Below, piece after piece: positions 8,488 through 15,217 of a DNA stretch of 57,108 nucleotides. The stretch is taken from NCBI RefSeq assembly GCF_025685545.1, contig NZ_JAGSYC010000014.1:1-57108 (forward strand), in the 5' to 3' direction. The notes below the pieces were generated by a model. That model worked only from the letters and a program-made list of their open reading frames with translations, made no database searches and was not told the origin of the DNA. The first letter of the stretch is position 1, and the number at the start of each line of letters is the position of its first letter. Source of the stretch: Granulicella paludicola (GTDB lineage Bacteria > Acidobacteriota > Terriglobia > Terriglobales > Acidobacteriaceae). A program made the translations under genes and the position numbers.

Positions 8488-9441
8488 ATGCCTGATAAGA
8501 AGAAAAACGTTGCCCTTGGCAGCCCAGCCGTACAGGAAGCGAGGCGATCCCTTGCTCGTCGCATCGCTTCGATTACGGGGGGTGCAGGCGAACATGTGAC
8601 TGCAATTCCCGGTGTTGTTCTGTATAACCGTGACGAGCCGACGCCGTGCTACCGAGCCTCGTATGAGCCCAGCCTCAGCATTTTTGTACAAGGGCGAAAA
8701 CGCGTCATTCTGGGGGAAGTTGAATACGTTTGCGATCCCTCGTCGTTTCTTCTTTCTTCGATCGACGTGCCTGCGCGGAGCCAGATTGTGGAGGCATCAG
8801 AGAAGACGCCATTGCTGGTGATGTTCCTGCGATTCGATATGCCGTTGGTTCGCGAGGTCTTGACCCGCGATGATCTGCCGGAACCGGAAGTCAACTCGCA
8901 CCGTCAGGGGCTGGCAGTGGGCGAGACCACCGTGGACCTGCTGGCTGCGTGCCAACGTTTGCTCGATCTTGTAGATACGCCAGCGGACATCCCGTTTCTT
9001 AGCCCGTTGATCCAGCGTGAAATCATCTACCGTTTGCTCAAGACACCTCAGGCTGGCCGCCTCCGCGCGATCGCGACAAGTGGGGACCTCGTGCAGCGAA
9101 CGGCACGAGCCATCTCCTGGCTACGCGCCAATTTTACAAAGCCGCTCAGCGTGGAGGAACTTGCCATCACAGCGCGCATGGGCGTCTCCACACTTCATCA
9201 TCAGTTCCGGGCCTTGACGTCCATGAGTCCGTTGCAATACCAGAAGATGCTCCGGCTGCAAACTGCACGGGAACGCATGTTGATGGATGGTCTTGATGCG
9301 ACCACCGCCGCTTATGAGGTTGGCTACGAGAGCATCAGCCAATTCAGCCGTGAATACAGCCGTTGCTTTGGTCTCCCGCCGATCCGGGACATCCGAGCAC
9401 TCAAGTCAAACGGTCTGATGACTGAGGCGCGGGTCGGATGA
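8488..9441 (+). CDS. AraC family transcriptional regulator (AraC_N type)
   Basis: This 317-aa protein has an N-terminal AraC_N ligand domain (about residues 40-185; LSIFVQGRKRVILGE, LLSSIDVPARSQI) and a C-terminal double helix-turn-helix (about 205-300). The HTH region includes LSVEELAITARMGVSTLHHQFRAL and the second recognition region FSREYSRCFG. AraC_N regulators include E. coli YqhC, which activates aldehyde-reductase genes. Here the divergent operon also encodes an SDR and an aldo/keto reductase, so an aldehyde- or carbonyl-responsive activator is a reasonable inference. The ATG at 8488 follows a GGGAG. Confidence 0.9.
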   Translation: MPDKKKNVALGSPAVQEARRSLARRIASITGGAGEHVTAIPGVVLYNRDEPTPCYRASYEPSLSIFVQGRKRVILGEVEYVCDPSSFLLSSIDVPARSQIVEASEKTPLLVMFLRFDMPLVREVLTRDDLPEPEVNSHRQGLAVGETTVDLLAACQRLLDLVDTPADIPFLSPLIQREIIYRLLKTPQAGRLRAIATSGDLVQRTARAISWLRANFTKPLSVEELAITARMGVSTLHHQFRALTSMSPLQYQKMLRLQTARERMLMDGLDATTAAYEVGYESISQFSREYSRCFGLPPIRDIRALKSNGLMTEARVG

Positions 9442-9510
9442 TCTCTCTGCAGGCGACCGAATTGCCAAAAAGCAATAGCCTCTGATGACTTCATGTCGCC
9501 AGGAGGAACC

Positions 9511-9906
9511 ATGTTTCTGAAGCGAATCATCTACGGCGTCCTTCCATTGGCAGCGTTCGCTGCTTCCATCCTTGTACCGCCGGGGTATGCACAAGTGACT
9601 GAACAACGCATCGTGAGAATCGCAGAGCTGGAGATTGATCCGAGTCAACTGGCGGCCTATAAGGCGGCACTCAAAGAAGAGATTGAGGCGTCGATCCGGC
9701 TGGAGCCCGGAGTGTCAGCTCTCTATGCCGTGTCGGTGAAAGATCAACCCAACCAAGTTCGGCTCTTCGAAAGTTACAGCAGCCAGTCTGCATACGAATC
9801 GCACCTCCGGACGGCCCATTTTCTGAAGTACAAAGCCACTACGCAAACGATGGTGAAGTCGCTCACGTTGATTGAGACTGATCCGATTCTTCTTGGCTCA
9901 AAATGA
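9511..9906 (+). CDS. Exported antibiotic-biosynthesis-monooxygenase (ABM) domain protein
   Basis: This 131-aa protein begins at the ATG at 9511, directly after AGGAGG. An earlier in-frame start lacks this. A signal peptide (about residues 1-27, ending near PGYAQ) precedes a ferredoxin-like ABM domain: RIAELEIDPSQLAAYKAAL, EPGVSALYAVSVKDQP, FESYSSQSAYESHL, HFLKYK. YgiN-type quinol monooxygenases share this layout, with H in RTAHFLKY near the active pocket. Export is unusual for the family. It lies 69 nt after the AraC-type gene on the same strand and probably belongs to the same response. Confidence 0.8.
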   Translation: MFLKRIIYGVLPLAAFAASILVPPGYAQVTEQRIVRIAELEIDPSQLAAYKAALKEEIEASIRLEPGVSALYAVSVKDQPNQVRLFESYSSQSAYESHLRTAHFLKYKATTQTMVKSLTLIETDPILLGSK

Positions 9907-10084
9907 AACGCTATCGTTATAGGACGGGCCATGGATCCGGCTACGTGCTTCTCGGGAGCGTGTGCATTGGTGTGTGCTAGGTCGCCAAAGCACTCATCGA
10001 CAACAATAACGACGAATATTCCTTCCGAGTACGGCCCATTACGCTGGTCGATGTAGCCGTAAAAACTCAGCGTCGCCCGGGCGA

Positions 10085-10418
10085 GAAGCAGGCCATGGAA
10101 ATGACAGAGTATGGAAAGCATGGAAAGCCAAGAAGCCGGCTTCCCACCCTTCCCACACTCTTTGGAAATCCCTTCGGGATTCCCACATTCCCACGGCCTC
10201 GACGACTAGATAGTTGTCTTTTCGTACCTCCTCAACTCAAAACCATCGCCACCGCAAGGGGCTTGTAACGGATGTCTCAGGTCCACAGCGTAACGCATGT
10301 CCCGGTACACTCACCCACTAGGAAGGTCTGGTTCCGCTATCGCGTGCAGCAGGCACGCCAAATTACAGGGTGGGCGTTGCGGGAGGAAGCCTCCCGCTTC
10401 CATGAGAGGGCTGCCCGT
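10085..10418 (+). repeat. Solo IS481-type right end plus adjoining repeat
   Basis: This gene-free DNA matches the 3' noncoding end of the IS481 element at 1810-2053. It has a GGAAATCCC-ttc-GGGATTCC stem, then CCGCAAGGGGCTTGTAA, then a terminal region with GTCTCAGGTCCA and GTAACGCATGTCCCG. No transposase precedes it. An even closer copy lies at 23778-24140, including about 100 bp beyond the IS tip. That extra part contains a hairpin with CGTGC/GCACG arms (near 10345-10360). Bases 9907-10084 show nothing recognisable. Confidence 0.65.
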
Positions 10419-10419
10419 T

Positions 10420-11767
10420 GTCAAGACTTAAGAGTTGCTGACCCGCTTCCATACGCACTCTGATCAGTCAAAGGACTGGGTGCAAAATGGGGTGCGTCTC
10501 CCAAATCTTGTCTGGTGCTGCAGGCTGAGGAGCGGCCTCAAAGGCCTAGCGGGACGCCGCAGTCACCACACATCGTCATACTTGTTCAACCTGTTAAGCT
10601 GGCAGCAGTCCGGGTTGCGACGGGACTACGCTTTCCGGAAACGGACAGTACAGCTCTCCGTTGCTCCAGAGGCAATGAAGTAACACTGCCAGCTTCCGCG
10701 CGACCGCGACGAGTGCTCTTCGCTTCGCTGGAGGACCCGCTTGAGCCAAGCCTAGGCCCCAACGCTTAAGAACTGAATCTGGACCTCGACTGAGAACGTA
10801 CTGAGCGCACTCCACAAGAAGCCCACGCAAATAGTTGTCCCCGTTCTTGGCGATGCCAAGTTCAGGGTTACGTGATCCGCTCTGTCGTTGTCGGGGTCTT
10901 AGGCCAAGAAAAGCGCCTGCATCTCGGCTCGTCGAAAAACGCTCCGCATCACCCAAGGTCAAAACGTAGGTTAACGCGGTGACGGGCCCGACCCCGGGGA
11001 CGCTCCGTAATAGCGTAGTCGCCTGGTACTTCTCCTTCGAGAGTTGCTCAATCCGACGGTCCAGAGCACGCACTTGCTCTGTGATTACAGCAAGCGACTG
11101 ATAGAGGGGCCTTAACGCTTCCCGCAATGCCTCTGGCACCGACTGCCAGCTGGTGTTGTGAAATGCGTCCGCATCGGTGGCTGGAAGACGAGCCCCTACA
11201 GTCTTGACCACGCCCCGCGCCGTGTTCACCAACATCGTTCTCGCTCTAACAAGCTGCGCCCGAATCCGTATGACTGACAGATCTTCCTGCTGCTCTTGCG
11301 TGCGGTGCGTGATCGGGAAAAGCAGCTTCGGATCGACTCGGACGACTCGGGCAAGAGCTTCTGCATCGTTGGCGTCGTTCTTCGAAGAATGCGCCGTGCC
11401 ACGCCACCTTGAAGGGTTAGCGACCCACACGATGCAGCCGGCCTTCTCAAGTGTCCGGCTGATCCACCCAGAGTGAGTTCCGTTCTCAATCGCAACTTGC
11501 ACGCCAATCCAACCGGCAGCGAGTTCGGACAGATCTTCAGCCGTGGTCTTCACTCGTCCTCGTTCAATCACTTCGCCTGTCGATGACAAGGCGCACCAGT
11601 GACTCCAACGGTCACCGAGATCCACGCCAACTGCCGAAACTAGCTCTCGTGCCGCTTCCTTCGCGATCGACTTCAACTTCTTCGCTGCCTTCATGCCCTT
11701 GCCCTCCCTCGTGAAGTGGACTACCACTTCAGCCTGCCACATGGTTGGCAGCACTCTCATCCCATCT
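10420..11767 (-). mobile_element. IS110-family insertion sequence
   Basis: Boundaries are inferred from an uninterrupted copy of the target at 24007-24140. Sequence left of about 10420 matches 24007-24090, and sequence from 11768 (gaggtggg...gagcggctgcagc) matches 24089-24133. The intervening ~1.35 kb is therefore the insertion. It has no terminal inverted repeats or target duplication that I can see, as usual for IS110. About 170 nt of noncoding sequence follow the transposase gene and about 75 nt precede it, which is the arrangement of the IS1111-like branch. Confidence 0.6.
10594..11694 (-). CDS. IS110 family transposase
   Basis: This 366-aa DEDD recombinase starts at ATG 11694, which follows GGGAGGGCAAGGGC; an upstream in-frame start lacks such a box. 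The N-terminal RuvC-like domain shows the acidic residues in VGVDLGDRWSHW, VAIENGTHSGW and SSKNDANDAEALARV. The C-terminal Tnp_2 domain begins at LRSVPGVGPVTALTYVLTLG and contains AFLGLRPRQRQSGSR, where the serine in RQSG is the likely nucleophile. IS110 enzymes act with a bridge RNA made from a noncoding end of the element. No disruption is visible. Confidence 0.92.
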   Translation of the reverse strand: MKAAKKLKSIAKEAARELVSAVGVDLGDRWSHWCALSSTGEVIERGRVKTTAEDLSELAAGWIGVQVAIENGTHSGWISRTLEKAGCIVWVANPSRWRGTAHSSKNDANDAEALARVVRVDPKLLFPITHRTQEQQEDLSVIRIRAQLVRARTMLVNTARGVVKTVGARLPATDADAFHNTSWQSVPEALREALRPLYQSLAVITEQVRALDRRIEQLSKEKYQATTLLRSVPGVGPVTALTYVLTLGDAERFSTSRDAGAFLGLRPRQRQSGSRNPELGIAKNGDNYLRGLLVECAQYVLSRGPDSVLKRWGLGLAQAGPPAKRRALVAVARKLAVLLHCLWSNGELYCPFPESVVPSQPGLLPA

Positions 11768-11931
11768 GAGGTGGGTGGCGAAAGACGCGTGAGCGGCTGC
11801 AGCCAGGGAGGAGTGAAACTCCTCCCCCCTCAAAAAAAAGCATCGTCTCTGTTTTCGCGGAGAGTGCTACCGCTTGCAAGGCCTGGCGTGCATCTTACTT
11901 CTCGGTCTATCTAGACCACGGGAGGCCACAC

Positions 11932-12474
11932 ATGGCTTTGAAGGATGTTCTGCTCGATGAGCTTCGCGATATGTACAGTGCGGAAAACCAGCTGGTGAAG
12001 GCCCTGCCTAAGTTGGCCAAGGGCGCTGAAAGCCCGAAACTGAAGCAGCTCTTTTCAGCGCATCTCGAGGAAACCAAGGGCCAGGTGGAACGGCTAAAGA
12101 AGGTCTTCGCCGAACTGGATGAAAAACCCACCGGCCAGCACTGCAATGGTATGGAAGGCGTCATCGAAGAAGGCAAGGATGCGCTTGAGAAGGATGAGGA
12201 AGGAGCTTCTTTCGACGCTGGATTGATCGGAGCCGCACTGAGAACGGAGCATTATGAAATTGCCGGCTATGAGGCGTGCATTTCTATGGCAACCTCTCTC
12301 GGCCTCACAAAGGTCGTGAAGCTACTCAATGCGAACCTGAAAGAAGAATTGGCTGCCGCCAAAAAAATTATGTCTGCCGGCGGTCCGATCCTGAAGCAAA
12401 GCGCTAAGGAGCCGGAGGCTCCGATAAAACCGAAGTCGGGTAAAGAAAAGTACTCGGCAAAGAAGAGCAAATAG
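11932..12474 (+). CDS. DUF892 (YciF-like) ferritin-like protein
   Basis: This 180-aa, mainly helical protein matches the DUF892/YciE-YciF family of ferritin-like four-helix proteins: LLDELRDMYSAENQLVKALPKLAKGA, then FSAHLEETKGQVERLKKVF, then AALRTEHYEIAGYEACISMA. Carboxylate and histidine residues in HLEET and EHYEIAGYE fit a di-iron-type site. A lysine-rich tail (KSGKEKYSAKKSK) follows. Family members are induced by osmotic and general stress. A purine-rich GGGAGG precedes the ATG by about 7 nt. It is next to a GlsB-type stress gene, so the two may form one stress unit. It lies directly beside the IS110-disrupted repeat. Confidence 0.9.
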   Translation: MALKDVLLDELRDMYSAENQLVKALPKLAKGAESPKLKQLFSAHLEETKGQVERLKKVFAELDEKPTGQHCNGMEGVIEEGKDALEKDEEGASFDAGLIGAALRTEHYEIAGYEACISMATSLGLTKVVKLLNANLKEELAAAKKIMSAGGPILKQSAKEPEAPIKPKSGKEKYSAKKSK

Positions 12475-12583
12475 GATGAAGCGGAAGCGGCACCTTCTCT
12501 CTAGAGGAGAAGTTAATGTGGGTCGGCTGATAAAGCCACCCGGAACGTCGATTCACAAATGTCACGAACCCCTAGGAGGCAGT

Positions 12584-12856
12584 ATGGGACACGGAATCAT
12601 TGCCTGGATCATCATCGGTATCGTTGCAGGCTGGCTGACGGGCAAGATTATGAAGGGCTCCGGATTCGGAGTCCTTATGGACATGGTGATCGGACTCATC
12701 GGAGCACTTATCGGAGGATTCATATCCTCTCACCTCGGTATGGGCGGAGTCGGAGATCATGGCCTGATCATAAGCATTGTCATCGCAGTGATCGGCGCCG
12801 TGATTCTCACGTCCCTGGTGCGTCTTGTGACCGGAAACAGATCGGCGGAGTTGTAA
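12584..12856 (+). CDS. GlsB/YeaQ/YmgE family membrane protein
   Basis: This 90-aa, glycine-rich protein has three predicted membrane segments: GIIAWIIIGIVAGWLTGKIM, MDMVIGLIGALIGGFISSHL and GLIISIVIAVIGAVILTSLV. The family signature GWLTGKIMKGSGFG is present in the first loop. Such proteins are small stress-induced inner-membrane proteins of unknown mechanism. ATG 12584 follows AGGAGG, so the longer upstream frame is rejected. A short imperfect stem (12901-12924) follows without a T-run. Confidence 0.88.
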   Translation: MGHGIIAWIIIGIVAGWLTGKIMKGSGFGVLMDMVIGLIGALIGGFISSHLGMGGVGDHGLIISIVIAVIGAVILTSLVRLVTGNRSAEL

Positions 12857-12900
12857 GTTAGGAAACGGTACTGGATCACATCATCACGTGAAGGCCAAGA

Positions 12901-12924
12901 AGGGGACGCCAGTAGGCGTTCCCC
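12901..12924 (+). terminator. Possible weak terminator stem
   Basis: AGGGGACGCC-agta-GGCGTTCCCCT forms a stem with one bulge about 45 nt after the GlsB-like stop. No U-run follows, so a Rho-independent role is uncertain. Confidence 0.3.
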
Positions 12925-13058
12925 TACCTCCTCCATGCGAAAACTTCAATATGAGGCTGACACTCAATTTTTATTTGCGGTCAGGCGCCCGTCTAAACGG
13001 TATGGAACGGGAGCGACTGCTTCCAACGCTGGCTCAGCCGAAACATTGAGCCTGTCCC

Positions 13059-13232
13059 TTATCCAGGTCGACCGCCTGTGAATATATCTCCAGCGTGATC
13101 CCGGAGGTTTTTCTCGCGCCACCGATAGACCCAAACATCAGGTCCCGTGTTTCTCTTTTCTCTTGTCAATGAGCCTTGCTGATACCGGTCACGCCTGAGC
13201 GTGAAAGGCTGTTTCCGAATCTTGGGGTTCAT
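13059..13232 (-). pseudogene. Tyrosine recombinase (integrase), N-terminal fragment
   Basis: This 57-residue frame begins at ATG 13232 behind an AAAGGA box. Its text RRDRYQQGSLTREKR then GPDVWVYRWRE is typical of the N-terminal AP2-like/arm domain of acidobacterial and phage site-specific integrases, which read 'RYQQGSL...GPDVWVFRWRE'. Normal proteins continue with a SAM-like core-binding domain and a catalytic domain ending in R-H-R-H-Y; none of that follows. The cut occurs within about 20 residues of the motif. The HTH gene directly upstream (31-nt gap) fits an xis-int layout, so this marks a dead integrative element. Confidence 0.6.
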
Positions 13233-13262
13233 GCTACCGTCCTTTCGGGTTCGGCGGCACAT

Positions 13263-13640
13263 TTAACACCTACGCGCTGACATCCAAACCGGAATCTCTG
13301 AAGGAATAAGAAATATCTTCCGTGCGGAGAAGCGGCGATGAGGGATCTTAACCGCTCGAGCCCATCGCAGGATGGTCGCCCAATGTAATGGAACGACTTT
13401 TGAGAGTTCCCGTGCGGTGAGCGGTTTCTCAATCGGCGGTGAAGAGGCAGAGGTTTCAAGCGGGGGGTTTTCATTCGGCACCTCGAATCTTTGGCAGCGC
13501 CAAAGCTCAGGAAGGGGGCCTCGGTTCCGATGAAGCCCTAAAGATTTGAGCTCCTTTGTGGGGAGTTTTCTTTCGTTAGGCACATGGATCGATGAATCGC
13601 TTCGATGTGCCCGAGCAAAATTGATGGATGCGCAGGCCAT
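13263..13640 (-). CDS. Helix-turn-helix (excisionase-like) protein
   Basis: The C-terminal half (about residues 70-122) reads PLTARELSKVVPLHWATILRW then IPHRRFSARKIFLIPSEIPVW. This is the MerR-like HTH_17 fold used by excisionases: a first helix selecting the binding mode, a W-A-R turn and a wing ending in the W of PSEIPVW. The N-terminal ~70 residues look unconserved and the true start may be a downstream GTG (VPNENPPLE). It ends 31 nt before the integrase fragment and was probably its partner. Bases 13641-14007 upstream show no gene I can support. Confidence 0.5.
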   Translation of the reverse strand: MACASINFARAHRSDSSIHVPNERKLPTKELKSLGLHRNRGPLPELWRCQRFEVPNENPPLETSASSPPIEKPLTARELSKVVPLHWATILRWARAVKIPHRRFSARKIFLIPSEIPVWMSARRC

Positions 13641-14007
13641 AAGAGCAGCCAGGTGTCCTGGAGATCTTTCAGCGACGACGGAGAAACTTTGGAATCGTCA
13701 AGAAAATCTTCGCGAGTCTGGGGTGACCGGTCCACCGCCTCAGAACCTCAATCGCAATCCGCGAGCCTATCGATCTCTCGTTCGCGTTCGCGCAAAAAGC
13801 GGAAGATCGCTTGCCTGTCTGAGAGATAAGACACGCGGCTCCTCATGAATCTCGCCCGCCAAACCTAGGAGTTTCCAGGCGTTTCCGATGGTCAAGGTAA
13901 AGGAAGACCACGTAAAAGCTGAATATTTGTGGATGGTACGGATGATGAGGTCTTTAGGATAGTCAGCGGTCAGTTGTACAGTTGACAGGCTCTCGCCGTT
14001 TGCTATG

Positions 14008-14310
14008 CTGGCGTGTTGAAGCAGGCGCAGGTGGGTGTCCCTGTGGCTGAGGTAATCCGGAAGGCTGGGATCAGCGAAGAGACGTTCTACCGATGGAAGG
14101 ATAAGCATGCTGGCCTGGAGGTAGACGAGGTTCGGAGGATGATGCAGGTGCAAGAAGAGAACATACGCCGGATGCAGCTGATGGCGGAGCTAACGCTGGA
14201 CAAGGCGATGTTGCAGGATGTGCTCTCAAAAAATGGTGAAGCCTTCACGGTGTGACCGATGGTGGAGGCACTAATGGGGTCGTATGGCATAGCAGATTGC
14301 CATCCTTGAA
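14008..14310 (+). pseudogene. IS3 family transposase remnant (orfA with start of orfB)
   Basis: The frame reads GVLKQAQVGVPVAEVIRKAG then ISEETFYRWKDKHAGLEV and MAELTLDKAMLQDVLSKNG, the classic OrfA of the IS407/IS3 group (HTH plus leucine-zipper-like tail). The first ~15 residues that precede 'GVLK' in relatives are missing, so the 5' end is cut. After the OrfA stop (14255) about 40 bases still resemble an OrfB start (MVEALMGSYGIA), then similarity ends. Bases 14311-14474 hold an open frame of unknown nature (TVYAPSLHTSEDARWDYR). No terminal repeats were found. Confidence 0.7.
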
Positions 14311-14474
14311 CGACAGAAAAAGCTCGGCTAAGTCAAGGATTTGACGGTGTACGCTCCAAGCCTCCACACCAGCGAGGATGCCCGCTGGGATTACCGAATT
14401 ATCATCGTTCGCGCTTCCGCCGATCCACCTCCGGGCCACTTGGAAGGAGAGCTTGTCAGGCAACGCTTCCCGGA

Positions 14475-14720
14475 TCAGATCACCTTCAAACGCGAAGAGA
14501 ATCGTCGTTGGGCATGAGGAAGCATCACATGCTTCCTTGTAGAATCGTCGAAGGCAGGCTGGGCTGCTCCCGTCGGATTACCCGTCGGAAGGAGCCAGCC
14601 CAAATGAAAGTTTTCGCGCGTACGTTGCGCGTGCAGAGTTGCCGTGAGGTATGCGAGAAGAAGGGCGCAGAAAAGGACTGTCGAATGTCTTGGATTCCTT
14701 TGGGTAGGGACTCTTAACAT
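14475..14720 (-). pseudogene. Glycoside hydrolase family 2-type N-terminal fragment
   Basis: This 81-residue frame has a signal-peptide-like start (STVLFCALLLAYLTATLHAQ) followed by RENFHLGWLLPTGN, QPAFDDSTRKHVMLPHAQ. This matches the beginning of GH2 sugar-binding domains, which read 'R-x-FxxGWxFxxGD...FDDSxWxxVxLPHDW'. Real GH2 proteins are 600-1,100 aa, so only the first domain edge survives. It follows the IclR-type gene on the same strand and probably once formed a regulated glycan gene pair with it. The break abuts the IS3 relic region. Confidence 0.5.
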
Positions 14721-14786
14721 TCAAACTTACGATAGGGCCTGCATCTGCACTCGGGGATTCTGGTTCGGTCGCCGGCTTGAAAGTTG

Positions 14787-15092
14787 TTATTCCGAAAACG
14801 ATGACCATTTATAGAGAGACTGCTGGTCACGAGCAACGTATCTTTTGGCAACCAGTGTTCTTACGATTCGGTACACGGTCGACTTCGCGATGCCGGTTGT
14901 CTGATGTATTTCCTCTAGCTTCAGTCCTGTATCTTTGGCACGAAGTACCTCAATGACTTGTAGGGCGTGCCAGAGGACAGGCACGATGTATTCGCGATCC
15001 TCTTGATACTCACGTTCGCGTAGGGGATCGACATGCGCCCCTTGCAGACCCGTTCGCTTTTTGCGCTTAGGTTTACCAATCTCATCGGTCAT
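14787..15092 (-). CDS. Short IclR-type winged-helix protein
   Basis: This ~101-aa protein has an IclR-type HTH: HALQVIEVLRAKDTGLKLEE, then IHQTTGIAKSTVYRIVRTLV and AKRYVARDQQSLYKW. IclR regulators are normally ~250 aa with a C-terminal effector domain. This one ends right after the wing (WSSFSE), so it is either truncated or a stand-alone DNA-binding form. The N-terminus is basic (GKPKRKKRTG). ATG 15092 sits behind AGGAG; an alternative ATG is 18 nt upstream. It lies between the GH2 fragment and the rhamnogalacturonan lyase gene, and regulation of that locus is plausible. Confidence 0.65.
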   Translation of the reverse strand: MTDEIGKPKRKKRTGLQGAHVDPLREREYQEDREYIVPVLWHALQVIEVLRAKDTGLKLEEIHQTTGIAKSTVYRIVRTLVAKRYVARDQQSLYKWSSFSE

Positions 15093-15217
15093 GGAACTCC
15101 TGGACTTCATTTGAGATCAATTACAACTCTTGCCTTCGGTATCTTTAGTTTTGTGCCTGGATACTTCAGCCGCAGGTAACAGGGCGCGAACTCGGGTGAC
15201 GAAGCGTCAAGGGCTCA

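Noticed and set aside
12267..12470. Minus-strand frame opposite DUF892
   Set aside because: Antisense shadow of a well-supported gene.
13767..14153. 128-aa minus-strand frame
   Set aside because: It overlaps the IS3 OrfA relic and has no recognisable motif; bases 13641-14007 are treated as empty.
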